The notes below the pieces were generated by a model, which was not told where the DNA came from, did no database searches, and saw only the letters and a program-made list of their open reading frames with translations. Source: Nanobdellati archaeon (GTDB lineage: Archaea > Nanobdellota > Nanobdellia > UBA10117). From it: DNA of 37,654 nucleotides. The translations under genes were made by a program, and so were the position numbers. Below are positions 24,459-31,991 of this stretch, in pieces. The stretch is from contig JACQKZ010000009.1 in the NCBI GenBank assembly GCA_016204275.1, positions 1 through 37,654 of the forward strand, read 5' to 3'. Numbering within the stretch: the first letter of the stretch is position 1; each line of letters opens with the position of its first letter.

Positions 24459-26072
24459 ATGCAAGCCTTGATACAAGAGTTGTTGGCGCTGCCGAAGCTG
24501 GATAAAAATTCGATAGAGCGGGTTAAAGTGAAGTGGGCGGAAAAAAACGGCGGGCAGATACCACTCGGCTCAGATATTTTGAAAGAACTGGCTGGCCTGC
24601 ATGATATACGGGCAGAAAAGCTGAGGCAGGCACTTGTTACAAAGCCAACACGAACGATGTCCGGCGTTTCCACGATTGCGGTGATGACCAAGCCGGCCGG
24701 CTGTGTGGGGCGCTGCACCTACTGCCCAACTTCAGCGATTGCGCCGAAAAGTTACACCGGTTATGAACCCAGCACGATGCGCGCGATAAGAAACAATTAC
24801 GATCCTTACAAAATAGTGCAAAACAGGCTGGCTCAGCTGCACAGCGTCGGCCACAACACTGACAAGAACGAAGTCATAGTGCAGGGCGGGACCTTCACGT
24901 GGATGCCATGGGATTACCAGTATAATTTTGTAAAAGATATTTTCGATGCATTCAACCAGTTTCAGCAGCCTTTTCTTTCGCAAAAGAAAAGGCTCCTGGG
25001 CATCCAAAAGAAAGGCGAGGGTTTCGCTTCGCTCAAGCCCTCAAAAACACTTGAAGAAGCACAGAAAATAAACGAAACCGCAAAGAACCGCGTTGTCAGC
25101 CTGATAATCGAGACGCGGCCGGACTGGTGCCATCAGAAAGAAATTCAGGAGCTGCTCTCGCTTGGCGCAACGCGTGTTGAGCTGGGCCTGCAGTCCATTT
25201 ACGATTTTGTCCTGGAAAAAATAAAGCGCGGCCATGATTTAGCAGAGGCAAAACGCGCGATCCGCGAGCTGAAAGATGCCGGCTTCAAAGTCGACTTGCA
25301 CATGATGCTTGGCCTGCCCGGCTCGTCTAAAGAGCTTGACAAAGAGATGTTCAGGATTATTTTTGAAGACGAGGACTTACGCCCTGATGGGCTGAAAATC
25401 TATCCGTGCGGCGTCATAAAAGGCTCAGAATTATATGAACAATGGAAGCGCGGCGAGTACGAGCCGATCAACGATGATTACATCGCAGAAGTTCTCGCAG
25501 AGATAAAAACAAAACATATTCCGCCTTACGTCCGCATCAAGCGAATTATGCGAGACATTCCATCAAACTATGTTGAGGCAGGCTACAAATCCACAAATCT
25601 GCGGCAGATGGTACAAGGGCATCTCAAATCCCGCGGAGTTAAATGCAGGTGTATCCGATGCAGAGAGGTCGGCCATCGCTACAACGAGTTCGAAGTCCTG
25701 CCAAGCGAAATTAAATTGCAAAGGTTAGAATACGCGGCAAGCGGCGGGAGAGAAATATTTTTGTCATTCGAAGACGTGGAACGGGACATTTTACTTGGAT
25801 TTTTAAGATTGCGGCTGTGCAAAAACGGAATCGCATTTGTCCGCGAACTGCATGTTTACGGAGAAGCAATTGCTATTGGTGAATCTGCAGATAGCAATCC
25901 ATTGGCGGCGCAACACAAAGGCCTGGGAAAAAAATTACTGGCTGAAGCAGAAAGCGTTGCAAAGAAAAATAATTGCGAAATATTAAAAGTTCTTTCAGGT
26001 GTTGGCGTAAAAGAATATTATAAAAAATTCAAATATGCTGATGATGGGTTTTACGTTTCGAAGGCGTTATGA
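24459..26072 (+). CDS. elp3: Elp3, tRNA uridine-34 carboxymethyl transferase (radical SAM/acetyltransferase)
   Basis: Elp3 modifies U34 in the tRNA wobble position to 5-carboxymethyluridine using acetyl-CoA and S-adenosylmethionine. The radical SAM site CVGRCTYCP (C-x3-C-x2-C) is at about residue 87. IVQGGTF, IETRPDWC, RVELGLQS and HMMLGLPGS follow in family order, and a CRCIRCREVG segment matches the conserved zinc-binding cysteines. The GNAT domain ends the protein (HKGLGKKLLAEAE, VGVKEYYKKFKY). About 20-25 residues between FDAFN and SKTLEEAQ look inserted; the DNA there forms two hairpins (24967-25042). TTTATAAAT precedes the ATG; the stop overlaps the next gene by 4 bases. Confidence 0.96.
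   Translation: MQALIQELLALPKLDKNSIERVKVKWAEKNGGQIPLGSDILKELAGLHDIRAEKLRQALVTKPTRTMSGVSTIAVMTKPAGCVGRCTYCPTSAIAPKSYTGYEPSTMRAIRNNYDPYKIVQNRLAQLHSVGHNTDKNEVIVQGGTFTWMPWDYQYNFVKDIFDAFNQFQQPFLSQKKRLLGIQKKGEGFASLKPSKTLEEAQKINETAKNRVVSLIIETRPDWCHQKEIQELLSLGATRVELGLQSIYDFVLEKIKRGHDLAEAKRAIRELKDAGFKVDLHMMLGLPGSSKELDKEMFRIIFEDEDLRPDGLKIYPCGVIKGSELYEQWKRGEYEPINDDYIAEVLAEIKTKHIPPYVRIKRIMRDIPSNYVEAGYKSTNLRQMVQGHLKSRGVKCRCIRCREVGHRYNEFEVLPSEIKLQRLEYAASGGREIFLSFEDVERDILLGFLRLRLCKNGIAFVRELHVYGEAIAIGESADSNPLAAQHKGLGKKLLAEAESVAKKNNCEILKVLSGVGVKEYYKKFKYADDGFYVSKAL
24967..25042. repeat. Paired-hairpin palindromic insert inside elp3
   Basis: First hairpin: AGCCTTTTCTTT-cgca-AAAGAAAAGGCT, 12 perfect base pairs (24967-24994). 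Second: an imperfect palindrome GAGGGTTTCGC...AAGCCCTC (25017-25042). Both lie in frame where other Elp3 proteins have little or no sequence. The translation (QKKRLLGIQKKGEGFASLKP) has no family match I know, consistent with a captured element. Confidence 0.65.
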
Positions 26073-26812
26073 TGCTGTCAATAATAATACCAACTTACAA
26101 TGAAACCAGATATGTTGGCAAGCTGCTGCAATCGCTGTGCAATCAGACTTACAAAGACTTTGAAGTTATTATCGCGGATGCAAATTCAAAAGATAACACT
26201 GAAAAAGTTGTTAATAGTTTCGCTGAAAAACTTCGCCTCAGGTTTATTCGGCAGGCTGGCAAAGGTGTCGCCAACGCGCGGAACTGCGGGGCAAAAATTG
26301 CTAGCGGCGATTTGCTTTTGTTTTTAGACGCCGACGTCGTTTTAAAAAATTATTTTTTGGAATTTGCGCTGCGCGAGTTCGAAAAACGCGCCCTTAACGC
26401 TGCAAGTGTTTACATGCGGCCAATTGAAGGTGAGTTCGGCCTTTTCGGCAGAAAACGGGCGTGGGATCGCCTAGTGTGGCAAATATTTTTTAACACGGTA
26501 ATAGGCGTATCACAATACATTTATCCGGGCGCGATTGGAATATGTATTTTCTGTAAAAAAAATATCCATAATAAAATTGGCGGGTTTGACGAAACGATAA
26601 AGATAGGCGAGGATTTCGAATATATCGGCAGGGCCTCAAAAATCGGCAAGTTCCGTGTTATGTACCGATCAATATTTGTTTCTGTCAGGCGCGCAGAGAT
26701 GGAAGGCAGGCTCAGAAATCTGCTAAAATATGTTCTTGTTACGATTCATAAAATATTTTTTGGCGAAATTCGTACAGATTTTTTCAAATATAAATTCGGC
26801 CAGCATAAATAG
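26069..26812 (+). CDS. Family 2 glycosyltransferase
   Basis: MLSIIIPTYNETRYVGKLLQSL and FEVIIADANSKDNTEKVV are the nucleotide-sugar-binding N-terminal motifs; LLFLDADVVL holds the DxD metal site and GGFDETIKIGEDFEYIGRA the ED acceptor-side motif. The hydrophobic stretch YIYPGAIGICIFCKK may lie on the membrane. It adds sugars to a lipid carrier or glycan. The start overlaps the elp3 stop (ATGA), but the two probably share only a transcript. It converges on the kinase-like gene with a 1-base gap. Confidence 0.88.
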   Translation: MMLSIIIPTYNETRYVGKLLQSLCNQTYKDFEVIIADANSKDNTEKVVNSFAEKLRLRFIRQAGKGVANARNCGAKIASGDLLLFLDADVVLKNYFLEFALREFEKRALNAASVYMRPIEGEFGLFGRKRAWDRLVWQIFFNTVIGVSQYIYPGAIGICIFCKKNIHNKIGGFDETIKIGEDFEYIGRASKIGKFRVMYRSIFVSVRRAEMEGRLRNLLKYVLVTIHKIFFGEIRTDFFKYKFGQHK

Positions 26813-26813
26813 T

Positions 26814-27503
26814 TTATGTTGCTGCTGCGATGTTAAGTGCGATTGCAATCAGCAATGGAATTGAAAAATTATCATCTAAAATTGGCAGGCTCTCTATTAC
26901 CGCGCCAACAACACCAACAAATGTAGCAAGCTTCCAAGCGGAGAAAATTGCGAGCTGCGGAAAGACCGCCAGAAACACCAGTGTTACTGCGAACGTTACT
27001 ACTGCAAATCCAGCCATGCCTTCCAGTGATTTTTCCCTGTTCCAGAAAATTTTATGCTTGCCAAAATACTTGCCGGCCAGCGCGGCTGCTGAATCGCCCA
27101 TTGTCAGCGCGATTATTCCGAAAAACAGATAGCTCTTGCCGAAAAATATCAGCGTGAACAAAAGTGATGAGAAAAAATATAATGATGGCAAAAAAATTGC
27201 CTGCTCGCCATCCCGCAAAAATTCTTTTTTAATGGCCTGAAAAAAATTTTCCTCAAATTTTTCATTTTCTTTTACAGATGCTTCATCATATTTTTCTCCG
27301 AAAGTTTCCATAATACTTCTGATAGAATCATTGATGCGCCTTCGCCTTAGCTGCCTGAAATCTATATACCAATGCAATACAAAAACGCCCGCAGTAAGAA
27401 ATGCCAAAATCTGCATCAATTGCTGTACGGTTAAGTAGAATATTGGCAGGACGATTAGTATGCCTGCGGCGTGCAAAAACTTGCGGGACAGCTCATTTAC
27501 CAT
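26814..27503 (-). CDS. Dolichol/polyprenol kinase-like CTP-dependent membrane protein
   Basis: A polytopic membrane protein (about six helices) that starts NELSRKFLHAAGILIVLP. It contains MGDSAAALAGKYFGKHKI, a KSLEGMAGF segment and GAVIESLPILDDNFSIPLL, the conserved blocks of the SEC59/DGK1-type CTP-dependent lipid kinases. Such enzymes phosphorylate dolichol-like lipids to make the carrier for N-glycosylation. The track ORF extends to 27737 by an unlikely upstream start; I use the ATG at 27503 (MVNELSRK). It is divergent from the dolichyl-phosphate sugar transferase-like gene at 27552. Confidence 0.8.
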   Translation of the reverse strand: MVNELSRKFLHAAGILIVLPIFYLTVQQLMQILAFLTAGVFVLHWYIDFRQLRRRRINDSIRSIMETFGEKYDEASVKENEKFEENFFQAIKKEFLRDGEQAIFLPSLYFFSSLLFTLIFFGKSYLFFGIIALTMGDSAAALAGKYFGKHKIFWNREKSLEGMAGFAVVTFAVTLVFLAVFPQLAIFSAWKLATFVGVVGAVIESLPILDDNFSIPLLIAIALNIAAAT

Positions 27504-27551
27504 AACATACGGGGCAGAGATAATGTTATAAGATTTTCTATTCTTAAAATT

Positions 27552-28325
27552 GTGGGTGTGGGATTGATATCGATAGTAATGCCAGCCTACAACGAAGAAG
27601 GCAGAATAGGTGGCATGCTCTCCGAATACTGTGAGTATTTTTCCAATAAAATAAAAGACTTTGAATTTGTTATAATTGTACAAGGCACAGACAAAACAAT
27701 TAACATAGTTAAAGATTTTGCAAAAAAATATCCGCAAATAAATTATACCTATTCCGAAAAGCGTTCCGGCAAAGGCGGCGCAATTATTGAAGGTTTTAAA
27801 CGCGCTAAAGGCAGCATTATTGGTTTTGTAGACGCAGATGGCAGCACGAGGCCAGACGCATTTTTTGATTTAATTAAACAAACAGATTTATATGATGGGG
27901 CTATTGCTTCAAAAAGAATGCCTGGCGCAATCATAACAAAAAACGAGCCAGCACTCCAGCAGTTTGGCGGTTATGGTTTTAACTGGCTGTTGCGATTTCT
28001 GTTTTTAATGCCATTTAAGGATACACAGTGTGGCGCGAAGATTTTTAGAAAAGATGTAATAAGTTCTATCCTGCCAGAGCTCGGTGTTACCGAATTCGCG
28101 TTTGATGCCGACTTGTTATTGAGAATTTGGAAAAAAGGGTTTAAGATAAAAGAAGTGCCGACTACCTGGGAATACAAGGCCGGCTCGACATTTGACTTCC
28201 GCAAATGGTTCTGGCGCCTGATTCCAAATATGCTTATGTCTTTGATGCGCTTGAGGCTGCTGTACTCGCCATTCAATGGATTTGTAAAATTCTGGGATAA
28301 GTATATTAAAAAAGTAAAAATATAG
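27552..28325 (+). CDS. Dolichyl-phosphate sugar transferase-like family 2 glycosyltransferase
   Basis: SIVMPAYNEEGRIGGML, KGGAIIEGFKRAKGSIIGFVDADGS (DxD) and DTQCGAKIFRKDVI...FAFDADLLLRIWKKGFKIKEVPTTWEYKAGS match the Alg5/Dpm1-like group that charges dolichyl phosphate with glucose or mannose. The start is uncertain: the track GTG (27471) is upstream of a TATA-like GTTATAAGAT, so GTG 27552, GTG 27558 or TTG 27564 is more likely. Next to a dolichol-kinase-like gene it makes a lipid-linked sugar pathway. Its stop codon lies within a 19-base repeat shared with the tRNA-Gln 3' end. Confidence 0.85.
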   Translation: MGVGLISIVMPAYNEEGRIGGMLSEYCEYFSNKIKDFEFVIIVQGTDKTINIVKDFAKKYPQINYTYSEKRSGKGGAIIEGFKRAKGSIIGFVDADGSTRPDAFFDLIKQTDLYDGAIASKRMPGAIITKNEPALQQFGGYGFNWLLRFLFLMPFKDTQCGAKIFRKDVISSILPELGVTEFAFDADLLLRIWKKGFKIKEVPTTWEYKAGSTFDFRKWFWRLIPNMLMSLMRLRLLYSPFNGFVKFWDKYIKKVKI

Positions 28326-28436
28326 CCCCGCTCCGGAACCGCGGAGGGCTCTGCCCTCCCCAGTTGGACGCTCATCCTGACCCACCCGGATCGGATTGCT
28401 GCGCAATCCAATAAAATTAAAAATATAGCCCCGCTC
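28315..28436. repeat. Palindromic element A flanked by 19-bp direct repeats
   Basis: The perfect repeat TAAAAATATAGCCCCGCTC occurs at 28315-28333 (over the glycosyltransferase stop) and at 28418-28436 (tRNA-Gln 3' end). Between them are two hairpins, GGAGGGC-tct-GCCCTCC (28343-28359) and GGATTGC-tgc-GCAATCC (28393-28409). The first 47 bases (28334-28380) match the element at 31881 in about 39 positions. The layout fits insertion with target duplication. Confidence 0.75.
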
Positions 28437-28529
28437 GGATTCGAAATCCTCTGATTTGTAATTGCTCACAAACCAACCGAGGTCCCAAGGTCCAAAGCCT
28501 TGTATCCTTGACCGCTGGACGACGGGGCT
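28426..28529 (-). tRNA. tRNA-Gln (UUG) with a 31-nt insertion in the T arm
   Basis: The acceptor stem AGCCCCG/CGGGGCT pairs perfectly. The D stem is GTCC/GGAT, and the anticodon stem CAAGG/CCTTG encloses CTTTGGA, giving anticodon TTG (Gln). The T stem CTCGG/CCGAG is intact, and TTCGAAT is present just before CCGAG. Between CTCGG and that loop lie 31 extra bases (insertion after position 53, 54 or 55), folding as GGTTTGT/ACAAATC. Without them the tRNA is 73 nt. No CCA is encoded. Removal as an intron is inferred, not shown. Confidence 0.85.
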
Positions 28530-28533
28530 ATAA

Positions 28534-28656
28534 CTCAAAATCGCTGCTTGCACATTATCTGCGGACTTTAGTCTGCGGTTTTGGTGCTCGCTTAATCGCG
28601 ATTTTGAGGAATGGAAAAATGCTGGTTTAAAACCCTAGGCTTCGGCCAGCATTTTT
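28534..28656. repeat. Long inverted repeats next to tRNA-Gln
   Basis: CTCAAAATCGC (28534-28544) pairs with GCGATTTTGAG (28598-28608), enclosing GCGGAC/GTCTGC. A second pair AAAAATGCTGG (28615-28625) / CCAGCATTTTT (28646-28656) ends in a T run and could act as a terminator for either strand. These account for most of the spacer 28530-28722; no ORF is convincing here. Confidence 0.6.
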
Positions 28657-28722
28657 TCATGATAAAAACAACAGTTGCGGGTTTAAAAATTATTACATAA
28701 TGTATGGTGTAAATTCTGCCTG

Positions 28723-29319
28723 TTAGTTCGGCGTTAATTCCAGCTCGCTTTCCAGCCTTCTGATTTCTATTTCGAGCTTTTTTATTGTAACAGTGGTCCG
28801 CGCAGTCTCAAGCGTTGATCCGCATTCAGAACATAAGTAATCTGCCTCGAGGGCTTCTTCGTGCAGATATTTTTTCTGGCATGACCTGCACTCAAACTCG
28901 TACTTGCGCTCTTCATCGAGCTGTTTCCTAAGCTTTTCCAGCTCCTTTAGTTTTGTCTCGCGGACCAAGCCGGAAATCCTTTCCTTATTTAAAGACCAGA
29001 AATATAAATACCACCACTTTTTCTTGGGATCGCGCTTTTTTTCGTAAGTTGCTATTCCCTTCTCTGCTAGGGCATACAAAGGCTTGCGGACATCATTCAC
29101 ACGCATTTTCAGCCTGCGCGCTATTGCGTCTTCCGAAACCGACTTTTGTTTTTCAAGGCTTTTTATTATTTTTTCTGAAAGCTCGTCTAAGCCCCAGCCA
29201 ACCTTACGCAGAACTTCGATTGCATTAATATTAAATAGCTTTCTAGCAAGCTGATTACCTTTTGCCTTCGTTTTTGGCCGCTGCTTTGCCTTGACTTTCT
29301 TTTTTCCCACGTTTATCAC
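28723..29319 (-). CDS. tfe: Transcription factor E (TFE alpha)
   Basis: TFE stabilises the open promoter complex of archaeal RNA polymerase. The winged helix (about residues 32-100: NAIEVLRKVGWGLDELSEKI..SEDAIARRLKMRVNDVRKPLYALAEKGIATYEKKRD) is followed by a helical linker. The zinc ribbon CRSC...CSECG (about residues 142-166) comes next, with an acidic helical end. The basic N-terminal 25 residues are extra. The GTG start overlaps the stop of the protease gene by 4 bases (GTGA), so translation is coupled. Confidence 0.92.
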   Translation of the reverse strand: MINVGKKKVKAKQRPKTKAKGNQLARKLFNINAIEVLRKVGWGLDELSEKIIKSLEKQKSVSEDAIARRLKMRVNDVRKPLYALAEKGIATYEKKRDPKKKWWYLYFWSLNKERISGLVRETKLKELEKLRKQLDEERKYEFECRSCQKKYLHEEALEADYLCSECGSTLETARTTVTIKKLEIEIRRLESELELTPN

Positions 29320-30416
29320 CCAACAAATATTTTTATTATGTACGGAGCAACTATGTTTGCCAGCAGTAAAAACAAACTAACCATGCTGACTGCGCCGAAT
29401 ATTTTAAGCGCCTTCTTCTCGCCAATGAATCTTCTCAAGACTGCTGATAGCATCCTGCCACCATCTATCGGACCAAGCGGAAGCAGGTTTATAATACCTA
29501 TGCCGAGATTAAACTGTATAATCCAATTAAACAAATTAAGCAAGTGCCACTCCCACACTGGCATGTTCGGCCTAAACTGTACTCCGAGATACGCCCGACT
29601 TTTATCCTGCGGGTTGCTTACTGTTTTTACTTTATGTTCGCCGGCATTTGTTTTGATTGTTACTATTTCGCCAACTTTCACTTTTTGCATAATCGCGGCG
29701 AAATCACTTATTGTTTTAACTGGCAAGCCATTTGTCCCTACTATTATCTCGCCTGCCTTCATGCCTGCCTGCTCTGATGGAAAGCCGGATGTTACGCCCG
29801 TAATCAAAACGCCATCGCTGGCAGGCGCGGCATAAGCAAGGCCGGAAATCAGGCCGACGGTAATCATAGCAAATAGTATATTTGCAGTAACGCCTGCGGA
29901 AAAAATTCCCAGTTGCGTGCGGGTTTTGGCTTTTGCTAACTTTTCTTCCGGCGGCTCAACAAATGCAAGGGGCAGGACTGCAAACATTCCTACGCCCGCA
30001 GACTGTAATTTTAATTTCCATGCTTCTGACACTATGCCATGGGCACCTTCATGCACTGTAATTACTGTAAACAGCGCAATTATGCTATACCAAAATGGAA
30101 AATTAACGCCAGGTATGACTAAAGATATAGCTGGTGCTGTTGCCGGCGCAATAAGAATTTTCCAGAGGGCAAATCCAAGGTAACCAAAAATCAGGGCCAT
30201 GCCCGCAAATCCTATTGGTATAGAAGCATAGCCAAACCATCTCCAAAATTTTGGGCTGATATTTGCAATCGAGCGCATTATGCCTGTAAATTTTTGTGTT
30301 TTATATAAAAAAATCACACCCATCTGCCTTACAATATTTTTTCGCTTAATGTAAAAATAAAGGAAAATAACAGCATAAAACGCAACAATTGATATTAGGT
30401 TTAGATCGATGGCCAT
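29316..30416 (-). CDS. Site-2 protease (M50 zinc metalloprotease) with PDZ domain
   Basis: A membrane-embedded zinc protease that cleaves transmembrane segments. HEGAH (in VITVHEGAHGI, about residue 123) is the HExxH site, and NLLPLGPIDGGRM (about residue 320) supplies the third zinc ligand aspartate. A PDZ domain lies between (GVTSGFPSEQAGMKAGEIIVGTNGLPVKT). About six membrane helices are present. Its own TATA box (TTTATATATAAG) is about 25 bases before the ATG, so it and tfe form a separate unit from rpoN. Coupling with TFE may be incidental. Confidence 0.93.
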   Translation of the reverse strand: MAIDLNLISIVAFYAVIFLYFYIKRKNIVRQMGVIFLYKTQKFTGIMRSIANISPKFWRWFGYASIPIGFAGMALIFGYLGFALWKILIAPATAPAISLVIPGVNFPFWYSIIALFTVITVHEGAHGIVSEAWKLKLQSAGVGMFAVLPLAFVEPPEEKLAKAKTRTQLGIFSAGVTANILFAMITVGLISGLAYAAPASDGVLITGVTSGFPSEQAGMKAGEIIVGTNGLPVKTISDFAAIMQKVKVGEIVTIKTNAGEHKVKTVSNPQDKSRAYLGVQFRPNMPVWEWHLLNLFNWIIQFNLGIGIINLLPLGPIDGGRMLSAVLRRFIGEKKALKIFGAVSMVSLFLLLANIVAPYIIKIFVG

Positions 30417-30453
30417 CTTATTCGATATTTACACTTATATATAAATTTATATG

Positions 30454-30651
30454 TTAATCTTTTTTGAATCTTGCAGTTACATCTATTAAATCAATGTGGC
30501 CAAGGAACAGCGCACGGCAGCAGTATCGCTTCAGCCCAAACTTGTCCAGCACGTCTTTTGTATCCTCGCCCGCAGCTACGCGCTCTTTGAACGCTTCCCA
30601 TAAATGAGCTACTGGCTTTCCACAACTGAAACAACGAATTGGAATTAACAT
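30454..30651 (-). CDS. rpoN: RNA polymerase subunit N (RPB10 homologue)
   Basis: MLIPIRCFSCGKPV with the later RYCCRALFLGHID carries the four zinc cysteines (C-x2-C and CC) of RPB10. At 65 residues it is full length. It helps assemble the RpoD-RpoL-RpoN-RpoP platform of RNA polymerase. AGGT stands about 9 bases before the ATG. Last gene of the ribosomal operon here; the usual rpoK and rps2 do not follow. Confidence 0.97.
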   Translation of the reverse strand: MLIPIRCFSCGKPVAHLWEAFKERVAAGEDTKDVLDKFGLKRYCCRALFLGHIDLIDVTARFKKD

Positions 30652-30656
30652 ATTTC

Positions 30657-31088
30657 TTACCTATACGACTTCTGCCTCTTTGCCCTTGCCCTTGAGTGCC
30701 TGCCAAATTTGCGCGGCTCTTTGTAACGTGTATCGGCAACAAGCAGGTGCCTATCATAATCCAAAAATGTCTTTTTTAAGTCTTCCCCTGCGTACTGTGC
30801 AAGCGCCTTCCCGATGGCCAGCCTTGCAGCTTCCACCTGGCCGGACCAGCCGCCACCAAAGACGTTTACATCTATGTCTACTTGGCTGGCCAGCTCGCCA
30901 GCGATTATGAGTGGCTCCTGAAGCCTAAGCCTTGCAAGCCCTGGCTCTACCATGCCGATTAGTTTGTGATTAATTCTTACTATTCCTTTTCCTGGCCTGA
31001 CTGTGGCACGGGCTACGGCGCGTTTCCTTTTACCAGAAGCGTGTACAATTCCGCTTTGTTTTTTTGCCGGTGTTTTTTTAGATGCCAT
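30657..31088 (-). CDS. rps9: Ribosomal protein S9 (uS9)
   Basis: SGKRKRAVARATVRPGKGIVRINHKL begins the family core, and the C-terminal KEPRKFGRHSRARAKRQKSYR is the conserved basic tail that reaches the P-site tRNA. The N-terminal Lys-rich extension is about 15 residues. The start is 1 base after the L13 stop. Confidence 0.97.
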   Translation of the reverse strand: MASKKTPAKKQSGIVHASGKRKRAVARATVRPGKGIVRINHKLIGMVEPGLARLRLQEPLIIAGELASQVDIDVNVFGGGWSGQVEAARLAIGKALAQYAGEDLKKTFLDYDRHLLVADTRYKEPRKFGRHSRARAKRQKSYR

Positions 31089-31089
31089 T

Positions 31090-31527
31090 TTATTCTTCTT
31101 TAGCTAAAGTTCTGAGCAACTGCGACAGCCTTCCAACTGTTATGAATTCTGTTTTAAGCCTGTCAGATTCGGCTCCCAGAACAGTTTCGAATTTCTGGTT
31201 TTTTAAATTATCCGGAACCGAGATGTAGCACATTATGTGCTTGAATGCCATTATGCCGCGCGATTTTTCGGTCTTGCGCTTGTGCGGCAGCATGCCATAG
31301 ATTGACCTGCGTACAATCCTATCTGGCAGAATAGAAATAAATGGCCCCTTAAATGGGTCTGTCCTGTGTTTGCGCTCGCGCCATTTTGCGAGAATCATGT
31401 TTTGCTTGCCAGACATTACTGCTTTCTCGCAGTTGACTATTTTTATGTCCTCGCCGGCCAGCGCCATCTTTGCAACTCGCGTTGCCATTCTTCCAACAAT
31501 CAATCCAGTTGCATCAATAACAATCAT
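31090..31527 (-). CDS. rpl13: Ribosomal protein L13 (uL13)
   Basis: MIVIDATGLIVGRMATRVAK is the classic N-terminus; YGMLPHKRKTEKSRGIMAFKHIMCY is the conserved centre. The track uses an upstream TTG; the ATG at 31527 is 1 base after the L18e stop and gives the normal size (145 residues). Confidence 0.96.
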   Translation of the reverse strand: MIVIDATGLIVGRMATRVAKMALAGEDIKIVNCEKAVMSGKQNMILAKWRERKHRTDPFKGPFISILPDRIVRRSIYGMLPHKRKTEKSRGIMAFKHIMCYISVPDNLKNQKFETVLGAESDRLKTEFITVGRLSQLLRTLAKEE

Positions 31528-31528
31528 G

Positions 31529-31879
31529 CTACCCAATTATCCTCACATTCTCCCCTTTTGGAGATTTTTTCATTAGCTCTTCGATTGTCATAGTACTGCC
31601 GCCCGCGGCCTTTATTTTCTCCGCGGCCTGCGATGAAAATTGCCACGCTGCAACTGAGACTTTCTTTGTAAGCCTGCCGGCCGCAAGCACCTTGCCGGGA
31701 ACCAGCATGATTGTTTTGCTGTCCGCATATCTGTCTATCCGCGAAAGGTTTACGGCGCGCCTGTTTCTTGTTGAACGGGACAGCTCTTCGGCAGTCCTGA
31801 CCCACAAAGGCGTGCGCGATTGCTGCAGCTGCGAGATCAACTTCTTCAACACTGTATTTGTTGGTCCTGTTCGTTTCAT
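31529..31879 (-). CDS. rpl18e: Ribosomal protein L18e (eL18)
   Basis: TGPTNTVLKKLISQLQQ, RRAVNLSRIDRYAD and VLVPGKVLAAGRLTKKVSVAAWQFSSQAAEKI are the eL18 motifs (the window reads IMLVPGKVLAAG). Length 116, normal for archaea. The palindromic element B sits immediately upstream of its start, between it and tRNA-Leu. Confidence 0.95.
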   Translation of the reverse strand: MKRTGPTNTVLKKLISQLQQSRTPLWVRTAEELSRSTRNRRAVNLSRIDRYADSKTIMLVPGKVLAAGRLTKKVSVAAWQFSSQAAEKIKAAGGSTMTIEELMKKSPKGENVRIIG

Positions 31880-31880
31880 T

Positions 31881-31959
31881 CGGAACCGCAGGGGGCTCTG
31901 CCCCCTTCAGTTTGACGCTCTTCCGGATTCCCCCGTGCGACATCGCGATGCGATGTCGC
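31881..31959. repeat. Palindromic element B upstream of rpl18e
   Basis: The sequence 31881-31927 is homologous to element A at 28334-28380 (about 39 of 47 positions identical, no gaps). Hairpins are AGGGGGC-tct-GCCCCCT (31890-31906) and GCGACATCGC-gat-GCGATGTCGC (31937-31959). Relative to A, the first hairpin shows two compensatory pair changes, so its folding is conserved. The flanks share only a weak TCGTTT. Confidence 0.75.
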
Positions 31960-31991
31960 TTTCGACGTCAAATTCTCGTTTATGAGCATAA

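Noticed and set aside
26814-27737. Extended 307-aa start of the kinase-like gene
   Set aside because: The extra N-terminus overlaps the divergent glycosyltransferase coding region and does not resemble the family; the ATG at 27503 fits.
28116-28553. 145-aa minus-strand ORF, and 27971-28411
   Set aside because: They lie antisense to the glycosyltransferase and across the element A repeats, the first also across tRNA-Gln; no protein-like composition.
30454-30651. rpoK or rps2 after rpoN
   Set aside because: The next gene is a site-2 protease with its own promoter; no rpoK-like or S2-like ORF is present in the window.
31524-31943. 139-aa ORF on the minus strand
   Set aside because: It runs through rpl18e in another frame and through element B; rpl18e is unmistakable, so this is a shadow.
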